A stretch of 64,000 nt of DNA from Bacteroidales bacterium (GCA_017429475.1 JAFROX010000005.1:124001-188000), one strand, 5' to 3'; counted from the first letter of the stretch, positions 36,473 to 45,746 are shown. Notes: generated by a model from the sequence alone, not told the origin. Translations and numbers: made by a program.

Positions 36473-38416
36473 ATGTTCTTCTATTGTCACAGTCTTTCGG
36501 ACGTAGACTTCGCGTATTGTGTCTCCTACAGGAAATTCCTGCAGAAGAAGGCCATCGTGGAACTGCGCCTCGACCTGCTGGAGTTCGACGCCGACCAGGT
36601 GAAGGACTTCTTCAAGCAGACGGCGGGCCTGCCTTCCATAGCGACCTACCGCCTTGCGGAGGAGGAAGACGAGGAAATGATGGCAGAAGAGCTGGACAAG
36701 GCTGTGCGTCTGCTGTCCGCTGCGGTGATGGCAGGGGCTGCATACATCGACATCGACCTCGAGTTCCCGGAAAACGAGCGTGAATGGCTGATAACCCTGG
36801 CGCTGAACTACCACTGCGGCCTGATAGTATCCTACCACAACTATTACGGAGTGCAGCCGGCTTCCGAACTGAAGGCGATCGCCTCGCGCTGCTTTGCTCT
36901 GGGAGCGGACCTGGTGAAGATCGCCACGACGGCCCGCCATCCCGACGAGGCGGAATCGGTGCTGGCACTCTATGACTGGTTCCCGGCAGACAGCCTCGTG
37001 GCGTTCGCAATGGGCACATACGGCAGGATGTCGAGGGTGAGGGCTCTGGACAAGGGCTGCCCCCTGTACTACGTGTCGCCGCGCCAGAGCCGTCTTGTGG
37101 CCGACGGCCAGCCCACAGTGTTCGACATCCTCGACAAGGAATACAAGAAGCTGGTAGGGGACGTCAAGGCTCCGTGCTCATCGAGCTATGCGGTGAGGGC
37201 CATAATAGCCGCCGCCCTCTGCAAGGGTGAGAGCCGCATCCGCCAGGTGAACCTTTCGCTCGACGTGACGGCGGCGATGAACGTTGCCCGGCAGCTCGGC
37301 GCCCAGGCCCATTACAACAAGAAGACCCGCATCATCACTGTGAAAGGCGCGCAGGAGGACATTGCCTTTGAAGGGCTGAAGGTGGAGGGAAATATGCTCG
37401 ACGCAGGGGACAGCACTCTCGTGGCGGAGATATGCATAGCCCTGGCCACGCTGAGCCGCGAGCCGGTGACGGTGACGGGCGGCAAGACTCTGCTCAAGAA
37501 GCGTTTCGCTGGCACCTGCACTCCTCTGCTGAGGCACGGTGTGCAGATGAGTTTCACCCAGGGCCGGCTGCCCGTGACAGTGAGCGGCCGTCCGACTCCC
37601 GGCACCTACGTCATCGACGGAACACGCCGCTCGGGTGCCGTCACCGGGCTGCTCTTCGTTCTGCCGATGCTGGAGAAGGGTTCGAAGGTGGTAATCCGCA
37701 AGGCTGTGGGTGTGCCGTACATAAGGATGACGATGAACATCCTGGAGCGCTTCGGCTACACCTTCAACGGCGAGGATTTCTCCGGACTGGACATCTTCGT
37801 GGCGTTCAAGGGCAGGCAGGAGATGCATCCGGGAAGGCTGCGCATCGAAGGTGACTGGACCGGCGCCGCGCTGTGGATGGTGATGGGCGTGACGGTGGGA
37901 GAGAGCATGGTCCGCAGACTGCCTCTGGAGACCGACCAGGGAGGCAATATGATCCTCGACGTGATAGACCGTGCGGGTGGCGACGTGGGCTACTTCATCG
38001 ACGAGAAGGCAGGAGTAAACAGGGGCGATTTCTCAGCCCTGCGCAGCGTGACTTTCGCATTCAAATACGACCTGGCGGAGACCCCCGACCTGATAGGGCC
38101 GCTGCTGATGCTTGCCCTGCGCAGCGAGGGCACCAGCGAGCTGACAGGCATCTCACGCCTCAACGGCTGGGAGGCCGAACGGCTGCGCAACTTCGTGACG
38201 GAATTCCGCAGGCTCGGGGCCCTGATAGAGGTGGAGGACGACACGATGAAGATCACGGGCAGCTTCGACAACAAGCTCCGCGGTGGCAAGGCAGCTTCGC
38301 ACGGCGACCCGCTGCTGGCGATGGCGCTCTCTGCGGCGAATCTCATCAGCGATGGCGAAATCGAGATTACAGACCGTGCAGAGGCCGAAAAGACCTGGCC
38401 CGGATTCAGGTGTTAG
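36473..38416 (+). CDS. Fusion: type I 3-dehydroquinate dehydratase (AroD) + EPSP synthase-like (AroA) domain
   Basis: 647 residues. Residues 1-225 are a type I DHQ dehydratase: E30-L-R-L-D, H122 in SYHNYYG, the Schiff-base K149 in DLVKIATTA, and the GQPTVFDIL end. Residues ~230-647 have the EPSP synthase fold: PYIRMTMNILERFG, EGDWTGAALWMV, and a C-terminal E567..R570. Several residues normally needed for PEP/shikimate-3-phosphate binding are replaced: the SKS motif reads PCSSS (235-238), the GNAGT-R loop reads AGDSTLVAE (311-319), the SSQ motif reads RRSG (385-388), and the K of KExDR is W566. The AroD half looks active; the AroA half may be altered or use non-canonical residues. Confidence 0.85.
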   Translation: MFFYCHSLSDVDFAYCVSYRKFLQKKAIVELRLDLLEFDADQVKDFFKQTAGLPSIATYRLAEEEDEEMMAEELDKAVRLLSAAVMAGAAYIDIDLEFPENEREWLITLALNYHCGLIVSYHNYYGVQPASELKAIASRCFALGADLVKIATTARHPDEAESVLALYDWFPADSLVAFAMGTYGRMSRVRALDKGCPLYYVSPRQSRLVADGQPTVFDILDKEYKKLVGDVKAPCSSSYAVRAIIAAALCKGESRIRQVNLSLDVTAAMNVARQLGAQAHYNKKTRIITVKGAQEDIAFEGLKVEGNMLDAGDSTLVAEICIALATLSREPVTVTGGKTLLKKRFAGTCTPLLRHGVQMSFTQGRLPVTVSGRPTPGTYVIDGTRRSGAVTGLLFVLPMLEKGSKVVIRKAVGVPYIRMTMNILERFGYTFNGEDFSGLDIFVAFKGRQEMHPGRLRIEGDWTGAALWMVMGVTVGESMVRRLPLETDQGGNMILDVIDRAGGDVGYFIDEKAGVNRGDFSALRSVTFAFKYDLAETPDLIGPLLMLALRSEGTSELTGISRLNGWEAERLRNFVTEFRRLGALIEVEDDTMKITGSFDNKLRGGKAASHGDPLLAMALSAANLISDGEIEITDRAEAEKTWPGFRC

Positions 38417-38508
38417 TTTCTTGTGGAAAAATAGGAACTCCTTTTTTGCGATTACTTCTGCTGTCTGGAGTAACTTGCATAGCCTAAAGACAGATATCAA
38501 TCCAGATT

Positions 38509-41028
38509 ATGAAAACTTTCAGTTTCGATGAGGCGCTGGCCTCGTCGAAGGACTATTTTAAGGGTGACGAGCTGGCCGCTTCGGTATGGGTCAGCAAATA
38601 TGCCCTCAAGGATTCGGACGGAAACATCTACGAGTTGAATCCCGATATGATGCACGAACGCATCGCATCGGAGTTCGCGCGTATCGAGAATAAATATCCC
38701 AACCCCCTCGACAAGCAGAAGATATTCGAACTCCTGAAGGATTTCAAATATGTGATTCCTCAGGGAGGCCCTATGAGCGGCATCGGCAACAACAACCAGG
38801 TGGTTTCGCTGTCGAACTGCTTCGTGATAGGCCACGACCATCCTGCAGACTCCTATGGCGGCATCCTGATGATCGACGAGGAGCAGGTGCAGCTGATGAA
38901 GCGTCGCGGCGGTGTGGGTCACGACCTGTCGCATCTGCGCCCCACCGGCACTCCGGTGCTGAACAGCGCCCTGTCTTCTACAGGCGTGGTGCCGTTTATG
39001 GAGAGGTATTCCAACTCCACCCGTGAGGTGGCCCAGGACGGCCGCCGCGGTGCGCTGATGCTCACCATAGCCATAAAGCATCCCGATGCAGCCCGTTTCA
39101 TCGACGCAAAGATGGAGCAGGGCAAGGTCACCGGTGCCAACGTTTCGGTGAAGGTCGACGACGAGTTTATGCGCGCAGCCCTCAACGGCAAGCCCTATGT
39201 GCAGCAGTTCCCCATCAATTCCACCCATCCTATGGTGGAGCAGGAGATCGACGCCGCAGCGCTGTGGAAGAAGATCATCCACAACGCCTGGAAGTCTGCA
39301 GAACCTGGAGTACTGTTCTGGGATACCGTTCTGCGCGAGTCCGTGGCCGACTGCTATGCCGATCTGGGTTACCGCACCGTCAGCACGAACCCCTGCGGCG
39401 AGATTCCGCTGTGCCCCTACGATTCCTGCCGCCTGATCGCCATCAACCTCTATTCATACGTGGTCAACCCCTTCAAGCCCGACGCATATTTCGACTTCGA
39501 CCTGTTCAAGGACCACGTCCGCAAGGCGATGCGCCTGATGGACGACCTCATCGACCTCGAGATGGAGAAGATTGACTCCATCCTGGCCAAGATCGAGAAG
39601 GATCCGGAGGACGACAGCGTCAAGAGGACTGAGTACGACCTGTGGCGCAAGATCCGCAAGAAATCGCTGGGTGGCCGCCGCACCGGACTGGGCATCACCG
39701 CAGAGGGTGATATGCTCGCCGCCCTAGGCCTGCGCTATGGCACCGAGAGGGCTATGGAGTTTGCGGTGAAGGTACAGAAGACACTGGCTGTGGAGGCATA
39801 CCGCTCGTCTGTGGAGATGGCTTCGGAGCGAGGTGCATTCCCCATCTATGATGCCGAAAGGGAGAAGGACAATCCGATGATACTCCGCATCAAGAACGCC
39901 GATCCCGCCCTCTACGACAAGATGGTCAAGGTGGGCCGCAGGAACGTGTCGATGCTCACCATCGCCCCGACAGGCACAACCAGCCTGATGACTCAGACCA
40001 CCTCGGGCATCGAGCCTGTGTTCCGCGCATTCTACAAGCGCCGCAAGAAGGTCAATCCCAACGACAAGGGCGTGAAGGTGACCTACCGCGACGATGTGGG
40101 CGACTGCTTCGAGGAATATTTCGTGTTCCACCACAAGTTCCTGGACTGGGCTGTCAGCACTGGTCTCACTGAGGAGCAGGTGCGCGCGATGGACGCCGAC
40201 CAGCTGGATGCGCTGATGGCACAGTCTCCCTACTACAAGGCTTCTGCCGGCGACATCGACTGGGTGGCCAAGGTGCGTATGCAGGGTGCCATCCAGAAGT
40301 GGGTGGACCATTCCATCAGCGTGACCGTGAACCTTCCTGAGGACATCAGCGAGGAGATGGTCAGCGAGGTGTACCGCACGGCGTGGGAGTGTGGCTGCAA
40401 AGGTATGACAGTGTACCGCGAGGGCTCCCGCAGCGGCGTGCTCATCGAGGTGAAGAAGAAGGAAGACACGGCTGCCAAGCCCCGCAAGCGTCCCGAGAGC
40501 CTCGAGGCCGACGTGGTACGCTTCCGCAACGGCAGCGAGAAGTGGATAGCCTTCGTGGGTATGTTCAAGGGCCAGCCCTACGAGATTTTCACCGGTATCC
40601 TCGACGAGGAGACGCGCACCGTGCCGCAGTCCATCGAGCACGGCTGGATCGTGAAGGTGAAGGATCCTGCCACGGGCAAGAGCCGCTACGACTTCCACTA
40701 TGTGGATGCCTACGGCTATCCGAACGTGGTGGGCGGCATCTCGCATATGTTCAACAAGGAGTACTGGAACTATGCCAAGCTGATTTCCGGGGTCATCCGC
40801 AACGGTATGCCGATCGTGGACATCCTGAACCTGGTGCACGGCCTGTCGCTCGACAGCGAGTCGATCAACACCTGGAAGAACGGTGTGGAGCGCGCCTTGA
40901 AGAAGTACATTCCGGACGGTACCCGCGACGAGACCGGCAAGACCTGCCCGAACTGCGGCGGCAACAGCCTGGTCTATCAGGAGGGCTGCCTGGTATGTAT
41001 GGACTGCGGTTATTCTAAATGCGGATAG
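38509..41028 (+). CDS. nrdJ: Adenosylcobalamin-dependent ribonucleotide reductase (class II)
   Basis: 839 residues. It reduces ribonucleotides to deoxyribonucleotides with a B12-derived radical, independent of oxygen. Seen: LSNCFVIGHDHPADSYGGIL with the first active-site Cys, RRGGVGHDLSHLRP, N294-P-C-G-E in STNPCGEIPLCPYDSCRL, and the finger-loop APTGTTSLM. The C-terminal tail has a zinc-ribbon-like CPNCGG ... CMDCGYSKC, common in this class, which passes electrons to the active site. It requires cobalamin supply; I saw no B12 riboswitch in the 92 bp upstream. ispE follows after 3 bp. Confidence 0.94.
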   Translation: MKTFSFDEALASSKDYFKGDELAASVWVSKYALKDSDGNIYELNPDMMHERIASEFARIENKYPNPLDKQKIFELLKDFKYVIPQGGPMSGIGNNNQVVSLSNCFVIGHDHPADSYGGILMIDEEQVQLMKRRGGVGHDLSHLRPTGTPVLNSALSSTGVVPFMERYSNSTREVAQDGRRGALMLTIAIKHPDAARFIDAKMEQGKVTGANVSVKVDDEFMRAALNGKPYVQQFPINSTHPMVEQEIDAAALWKKIIHNAWKSAEPGVLFWDTVLRESVADCYADLGYRTVSTNPCGEIPLCPYDSCRLIAINLYSYVVNPFKPDAYFDFDLFKDHVRKAMRLMDDLIDLEMEKIDSILAKIEKDPEDDSVKRTEYDLWRKIRKKSLGGRRTGLGITAEGDMLAALGLRYGTERAMEFAVKVQKTLAVEAYRSSVEMASERGAFPIYDAEREKDNPMILRIKNADPALYDKMVKVGRRNVSMLTIAPTGTTSLMTQTTSGIEPVFRAFYKRRKKVNPNDKGVKVTYRDDVGDCFEEYFVFHHKFLDWAVSTGLTEEQVRAMDADQLDALMAQSPYYKASAGDIDWVAKVRMQGAIQKWVDHSISVTVNLPEDISEEMVSEVYRTAWECGCKGMTVYREGSRSGVLIEVKKKEDTAAKPRKRPESLEADVVRFRNGSEKWIAFVGMFKGQPYEIFTGILDEETRTVPQSIEHGWIVKVKDPATGKSRYDFHYVDAYGYPNVVGGISHMFNKEYWNYAKLISGVIRNGMPIVDILNLVHGLSLDSESINTWKNGVERALKKYIPDGTRDETGKTCPNCGGNSLVYQEGCLVCMDCGYSKCG

Positions 41029-41031
41029 CGG

Positions 41032-41793
41032 ATGATTGCCTTTCCGAACGCGAAGATCAACCTGGGGCTGAACGTGCTCCGGCGCCGCGACGACGGCTAC
41101 CACGACATCAGCACTGTGTTCGTGCCCTACAAGGGGTTGAGCGACGTGCTGGAGGTGGTGTTCGCCGATGAGCCGGGGATGTTCTGCTACGGCATTCCCT
41201 GCGGATGCGAGCCGGAGAAGAATCTCTGCTACAAGGCCTGGGAGCTGATGGCTCGCAAGTATGGGGTCGGTCCGGTGAAGATCTATCTCTACAAGAAGAT
41301 TCCTTCGGGATCGGGGCTGGGCGGAGGTTCTGCCGATGCGGCGTTCACTCTGCGTCTCATCAACGATCTTTTCGGGCTGGGCCTGAGCGATGCGTGTCTC
41401 GCGGCTGATGCGGCAACGCTAGGCAGTGACTGCGCGTTCTTCATCTACAACCGTCCGATGGCGGCTTCGGGGAGGGGGGAGATCCTGCGGGACTGCCCTC
41501 TTTCGCTGGAGGGCTACCGCGTTGAGGTGGTTGTGCCGCCGGTGCAGGTGAGTACTGCGGAGGCCTACCGTTCTGTGAAGCCTGCAGTGCCAGCGGTGTC
41601 GGTGGAGGAGATTGTGGGTCGTCCGGTGGAGGAGTGGCGTGGCTTGCTCGTGAACGATTTCGAGCGCAGCATTCTGCCGGCTCATCCGGAAATTGCTGCC
41701 GCCAAGCAGGCCTTCTACGGCCGCGGGGCAGTCTACGCCTCTATGTCCGGCTCCGGCAGCTCTGTCTTCGGCATCTTCCGCTGCACAGAATAG
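41032..41793 (+). CDS. ispE: 4-diphosphocytidyl-2-C-methyl-D-erythritol kinase
   Basis: 253 residues of the GHMP kinase family. It phosphorylates CDP-methylerythritol in the MEP (non-mevalonate) route to isoprenoids. Seen: substrate-binding KINLGLNVLRRRDDGYHDI, the ATP-binding PSGSGLGGGSADAAF, GSDCAFFI, and the C-terminal GAVYASMSGSGSSVFGIF. It is coupled to nrdJ by a 3-bp gap. A palindromic repeat cluster starts immediately after the stop. Confidence 0.95.
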   Translation: MIAFPNAKINLGLNVLRRRDDGYHDISTVFVPYKGLSDVLEVVFADEPGMFCYGIPCGCEPEKNLCYKAWELMARKYGVGPVKIYLYKKIPSGSGLGGGSADAAFTLRLINDLFGLGLSDACLAADAATLGSDCAFFIYNRPMAASGRGEILRDCPLSLEGYRVEVVVPPVQVSTAEAYRSVKPAVPAVSVEEIVGRPVEEWRGLLVNDFERSILPAHPEIAAAKQAFYGRGAVYASMSGSGSSVFGIFRCTE

Positions 41794-41795
41794 CA

Positions 41796-42225
41796 AATGC
41801 GCCTTTTGCGGCATCTTGTGGCAAACCTGAAATTCGCATTCTGGTACGATGGGCCTTGGAGGGGTCTGGGGAGGGGGGTCGGTGGTGAATGCGGGAGGAT
41901 TTCGTGCCGCATTGACACGTCACCCTTTCTGCAAGCACTTGGGGAGGGGGTACTTCGTGAATGCGAATGTCGGCTTTTGGCGCACCATCCCATTTCGTGG
42001 ACACAGAATGACTGTAGGGGGTGCAGGAATCATTCTGTGGCACTGTTTTGCAGGATTTCGGACGTTTTCGGGACACAGAATGGCTAAATGCGCACTTCGA
42101 GGCATTCTGTGGCACAAGCAGTGGCGGCGCAGAGCTGGGAACTGACCGTAGGAAAGAAGAAGTTATCTCCAGCCAGGCAGGGAGCTCTGCCTATGGGCTC
42201 CCTTTTGCCTGCCTAGGATAACTTC
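41796..42225 (+). repeat. Repeat module C-B-E, third copy
   Basis: The order matches the 32.4-33.5 kb modules. Type C: arms 41823-41841 and 41959-41977 (16 of 19 pair). Type B: 41998-42115. Type E: GAAGTTATC 42159 to GATAACTTC 42225. A half type-B hairpin (CACAGAATAGC..GGCATCTTGTGG) precedes it at 41795-41822. It begins right at the ispE stop, between convergent ispE and rsgA. Confidence 0.8.
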
Positions 42226-42245
42226 GCGGAGCGAGGCGGGGCGGA

Positions 42246-42424
42246 GCCTCTCGCAACAGACTGTTTTGACGGCGACACTACCGCCCTCGGTAGTAAAGAG
42301 GGGGGCACCGATTGAATGCGAGTTCTGCGCAGCAGGACGAAGCAGGCAATTGGGGGGTCGGAGTGAGCGTTAGCGAACGGAGGTCGCCGCAAAACAAGTC
42401 TGTGCTAGGGAGGCCGGAGATGGG
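42246..42424. repeat. TIR-bearing palindromic repeat, family 1, copy C (inverted)
   Basis: Starts GCCTCTCGCAACAGACTG and ends AAGTCTGTGCTAGGGAGGC; it is the reverse complement of the copies at 2801 and 3720, about 38 kb away, with small changes. Confidence 0.75.
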
Positions 42425-42475
42425 AACTGACCGCAGGAGAGAAGGAGTTATTTCCCGGCGCCCGAAGTCCTTGCT
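42425..42475 (+). repeat. Truncated type E repeat
   Basis: GGGAACTGACCGCAGGAGAG (from 42423) then AGGAGTTATTTCCCGG matches the left half and left flank of type E elements at 32.7, 33.4 and 42.16 kb; the right arm is missing. Confidence 0.5.
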
Positions 42476-42503
42476 TTCCATCATAAAAGGAGAAGTGGCA
42501 ATG

Positions 42504-43448
42504 CTAGCGGTACTTGGTCTGGTCTTCGAGCATACCGAGGTAGGAGTTGTAGCGCTCGGGGGCGATGGTGCCGTCGTCGACGGCCTGCTTCACGGCGCAT
42601 CCCGGCTCGTGAGTATGCGTGCACGGCTTGAAGCGGCAGTTGTCCATCACTGCCAGCATCTCCGGGAAATAAGTGCTGAGCTCCTCCTTCTCGAAATCGA
42701 TGAGGCCGAAAGAACGGATGCCCGGAGTATCGATGATGAAGCCTCCGCTGGAAATGGGATGCATCTCGTAGAAAGTAGTGGTGTGCTTGCCCTGCAGGTG
42801 TGCCAGCGAAATCTCGCCCGTGCGGATGTACTCCAGCTTAGGGTCGATAGCCTTGATGAGCGACGACTTGCCCACGCCCGAAACCCCCGAGAACAGATTT
42901 ATCTTGCCGTTGCAGGCCTCGCGCACCACGTCGATGTTCTCGCCCGTGATGGCAGAAACTTCCAGGACATTGTAGCCGGCCTGGTCGTGGTAGATCTCCT
43001 TGAAAACCTTCAGCAGCGCGAGCGAATACTCGTCGTCGATGTCGCGCTTGTTCACCACGATGTTCACCGGGACTCCGTAGGCCTCGCAGGTCACCAGGAA
43101 GCGGTCTACGAACGGAAGCTTCACCTCCGGGAACTGCATCGTGACGATGAGCCACACGCAGTCCACGTTCGCGGCGATGATGTGCGCCTCGCGCGAGAGG
43201 TTGGTGGAGCGGCGTATGATGTAGTTGCGGCGCGGATGGATGGCGTCGATGGTGCCCATAGCGTCCTCCGCCTGCTCGTCGATGCTGTAGTCCACCACGT
43301 CGCCCACGGCGATGGGGTTCGTGTTGCTGCTCTCCTTGAGACGGATGCGCCCCCTCACCACGGCAGGGAAAAGATCCCAGGCCGGGAGTTCGCTCAGCAG
43401 ATAGTGGCTGCCGGTGTGCTTGACTACAGTTGCCGTTCCTTTCTTCAT
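42504..43448 (-). CDS. rsgA: Ribosome small-subunit-dependent GTPase A
   Basis: 314 residues from ATG 43448 (MKKGTATVVKHTGSHYLL); the longer frame runs through the promoter. Order: OB fold (~1-70), circularly permuted GTPase with G4 NKRDI, G1 SGVGKSSLI and G3 DTPGIRSFGL, and a C-terminal zinc-binding segment NCRFKPCTHTHEPGC. RsgA checks late 30S subunit assembly. It has a -7 box at 43458-43465, back-to-back with that of the prenyl synthase gene. A truncated repeat lies just past its 3' end. Confidence 0.95.
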   Translation of the reverse strand: MKKGTATVVKHTGSHYLLSELPAWDLFPAVVRGRIRLKESSNTNPIAVGDVVDYSIDEQAEDAMGTIDAIHPRRNYIIRRSTNLSREAHIIAANVDCVWLIVTMQFPEVKLPFVDRFLVTCEAYGVPVNIVVNKRDIDDEYSLALLKVFKEIYHDQAGYNVLEVSAITGENIDVVREACNGKINLFSGVSGVGKSSLIKAIDPKLEYIRTGEISLAHLQGKHTTTFYEMHPISSGGFIIDTPGIRSFGLIDFEKEELSTYFPEMLAVMDNCRFKPCTHTHEPGCAVKQAVDDGTIAPERYNSYLGMLEDQTKYR

Positions 43449-43457
43449 AGGTGAAAA

Positions 43458-43465
43458 CAAATATA
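43458..43465 (-). promoter_or_regulatory. -7 box for rsgA, half of a perfect palindromic divergent promoter
   Basis: TATATTTG on the minus strand, 10 bp before the ATG. With the plus-strand box it forms CAAATATAGCAAA (43458-43470) / TTTGCTATATTTG (43491-43503), a perfect 13-bp inverted repeat. Confidence 0.65.
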
Positions 43466-43495
43466 GCAAAATTCCGCTTTAACCGGAGAATTTGC

Positions 43496-43503
43496 TATAT
43501 TTG
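43496..43503 (+). promoter_or_regulatory. -7 box for the prenyl synthase gene
   Basis: TATATTTG, 22 bp before the ATG at 43525. See the inverted repeat described at 43458. Confidence 0.65.
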
Positions 43504-43524
43504 AAGATTAAACGGAGGATTGTA

Positions 43525-44499
43525 ATGTATACTTTGCAAGAAATAGATTCGATAATCAGAAAGTCAGTATTCACCATCGATTTCAAGAAGGAGCCGTCGT
43601 CGCTCTACGAGCCGTTGGAATATATGCTGGCAGTGGGTGGCAAACGTCTGAGACCCAGGCTGTGCCTTACGACGTTCAGCCTTTTCAAGGACAACATCAA
43701 CAACGACATAATCCTGCCCGCACTTGCACTGGAGCTTTTCCATTCCTTCACGCTGATGCACGACGACATAATGGACAACTCCGACCTGCGCCGCGGCGTG
43801 CCGACAGTCCGCAACAGATGGGGCGACGACTGCGCCATCCTCAGCGGCGACGCGATGTTCGTGCAGGCCTACCAGTTCCTTCAGGGCTACAAGGGTCCCG
43901 AATTCCAGAAGATAATAGAGATGTTCACCGAAACCGCCATCAAGGTGATGGAGGGACAGCAGTACGATATGGACTACGAAGGCAACCAGGTGATAATGAT
44001 GGACGACTACCTCAAGATGATCGGCCTCAAGACCGCCGCCCTCATAGCCTGCAGCGCCAAGTTGGGAGCCCTCATCGCAGGTGCCTCCGACCAGGTGTGC
44101 GACGCCCTCTACGACTATGGATGGAACTTGGGAATGGCCTTCCAGATAACCGACGACTACCTCGACACCTTCGGCGACCCTGCCGTATTCGGCAAGAAGA
44201 TCGGCGGCGACATAGAGAACAACAAGAAGACCTGGCTGCTCGTCAAGTGCCAGAAGCTGGCCACCGGCGAAGACCGTCCCTACCTTGAAAGCCTGCTCGA
44301 CCAGTCCGAGGACCTGCCGGCCAAGATTTCTGCGATGCAGGCTCTCTACAAGAAGCTGAAAGTAGATTCACAGGCCCTCGACGCAATAAGCCAGTATCAC
44401 GAGAAAGCCCTCGCAGCCATCGAATGCATCGGCCTCGACCGCGACCAGCGCGCCTGCCTCGTGGAGTTCGCCAGAGGCGTGATCTACAGAAAATTCTGA
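43525..44499 (+). CDS. Polyprenyl diphosphate synthase (trans-isoprenyl transferase)
   Basis: 324 residues from ATG 43525; GGAGG at 43514-43518 lies at a good distance and the longer frame reads into the promoter. It condenses isopentenyl diphosphate onto an allylic primer. Both Asp-rich motifs are present: HDDIMDN (near residue 83) and TDDYLDTFGD (near 212), plus GGKRLRP. Product length (farnesyl, geranylgeranyl or a longer menaquinone side chain) cannot be decided from sequence. The U32 gene starts 2 bp after its stop. Confidence 0.92.
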   Translation: MYTLQEIDSIIRKSVFTIDFKKEPSSLYEPLEYMLAVGGKRLRPRLCLTTFSLFKDNINNDIILPALALELFHSFTLMHDDIMDNSDLRRGVPTVRNRWGDDCAILSGDAMFVQAYQFLQGYKGPEFQKIIEMFTETAIKVMEGQQYDMDYEGNQVIMMDDYLKMIGLKTAALIACSAKLGALIAGASDQVCDALYDYGWNLGMAFQITDDYLDTFGDPAVFGKKIGGDIENNKKTWLLVKCQKLATGEDRPYLESLLDQSEDLPAKISAMQALYKKLKVDSQALDAISQYHEKALAAIECIGLDRDQRACLVEFARGVIYRKF

Positions 44500-44501
44500 C
44501 G

Positions 44502-45746
44502 ATGGATCCCCGGCAGTTGGAGATAATGGCCCCTGCGGGCAACTTCGAATGCCTGCAAGCCGCCATCCAGGGCGGGGCGGATTCCGTCTATTTCGGCATC
44601 GGCCGCCTGAATATGCGGTCGCACTCAGCCAACAACTTTGCACCCGAAGACCTTGCGGAAGTATGCCGCATCTGTCGTGAGAACGGAGTGCGCTCCTACC
44701 TCACCCTCAACATAACCCTTTACGACGAAGACCTCGAAGATATGAGGCAGGTGCTGCGTATGGCGGCACAGGAAGGCGTGTCGGCAGTGATCGCCTCCGA
44801 TATGGCTGCCATAGCGTACGCCCGCAGCCTCGGCCTCGAGGTTCACATATCCACCCAGCTCAGCATATCCAACCGCGAGAGCCTGCGCTTCTACGCCCAG
44901 TTCGCCGACGTGGTGGTGCTGGCACGTGAGCTCACCCTCGTGCAGGTGAAGGAGATAAAGAAGACCATAGACAAGGAGAACATCTGCGGCCCGTCCGGCA
45001 AGCCGCTGCGCATAGAACTTTTCTGCCACGGCGCGCTGTGCATGGCGGTGTCCGGCAAATGCTACCTGTCGCTTCACGAATACAACGCTTCGGCCAACCG
45101 CGGAAGCTGCTACCAAGTGTGCCGCCGCGGCTATGAAGTCACCGACCTCGAGACAGGAAGCCAGCTTGTGGTAGACAACAAGTACATAATGTCGCCGCGC
45201 GACCTGTGCACCATAGAGTTTATGGACCGCATCATCGACGCAGGCGTCACAGTTTTCAAGATAGAAGGCCGCGCCCGTTCGTCGGAATATGTGAAGACCG
45301 TGGCCCAAGCCTACCGCGAAGCTGCTGACGCAGTGGCTGCCGGAACCTATACGCCGGAGTTTGCCGCAGGACTCAAGAAGAGGCTCGAGACCGTCTTCAA
45401 CCGCGGCTTCTGGGACGGCTATTACCTCGGTGCGAAGATGGGCCAGTGGAGCGAAGTCTACGGCAACCGCGCCACCCGCACCAAGCGCTATGTCGGCAAG
45501 GTGACGAACTATTTCGAGAAGATCGGCGTGGCTGAGATCCTTATGGAGACCGGCAGGATGGCCGTGGGCGACACAATAGTGATTTCCGGGCCGACCACCG
45601 GAGTCTATGAGGCAGTCGTCCCGGAAATAAGGGTTGATCTGAAGCCCGTGCAGGAAACCGTCAAGGGTGAGCTATGCTCGATTCCCGTGCCTGTGAAGCT
45701 GCGCCGCAGCGACAAGGTGTTCCTGTTCGAACTGGTACAGAACTAA
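44502..45746 (+). CDS. Peptidase U32 family protein (TrhP/YegQ-like tRNA hydroxylation factor)
   Basis: 414 residues from ATG 44502 (MDPRQLEIMAPAGNFECLQAAIQGGADSVYFG), the usual U32 start; the upstream frame overlaps the prenyl synthase. The U32 signature fits exactly: ELFCHGALCMAVSGKCYLS, followed by NRGSCYQVCRRGY, giving the conserved cysteines thought to bind an iron-sulfur cluster. The nearest type is TrhP (YegQ), which hydroxylates uridine 34 of some tRNAs using prephenate; RlhA and collagenase-like members are related alternatives. Its last 4 bases overlap the end of the convergent DUF1648 gene. Confidence 0.85.
   Translation: MDPRQLEIMAPAGNFECLQAAIQGGADSVYFGIGRLNMRSHSANNFAPEDLAEVCRICRENGVRSYLTLNITLYDEDLEDMRQVLRMAAQEGVSAVIASDMAAIAYARSLGLEVHISTQLSISNRESLRFYAQFADVVVLARELTLVQVKEIKKTIDKENICGPSGKPLRIELFCHGALCMAVSGKCYLSLHEYNASANRGSCYQVCRRGYEVTDLETGSQLVVDNKYIMSPRDLCTIEFMDRIIDAGVTVFKIEGRARSSEYVKTVAQAYREAADAVAAGTYTPEFAAGLKKRLETVFNRGFWDGYYLGAKMGQWSEVYGNRATRTKRYVGKVTNYFEKIGVAEILMETGRMAVGDTIVISGPTTGVYEAVVPEIRVDLKPVQETVKGELCSIPVPVKLRRSDKVFLFELVQN

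Noticed and set aside
38417..38508. Cobalamin riboswitch before the B12-dependent nrdJ
   Set aside because: The 92-bp gap is too short and lacks the B12-box GCCACTG; nothing fitting was seen.
39724..41103. 459-residue minus-strand frame opposite nrdJ
   Set aside because: Antisense shadow of a conserved coding region.
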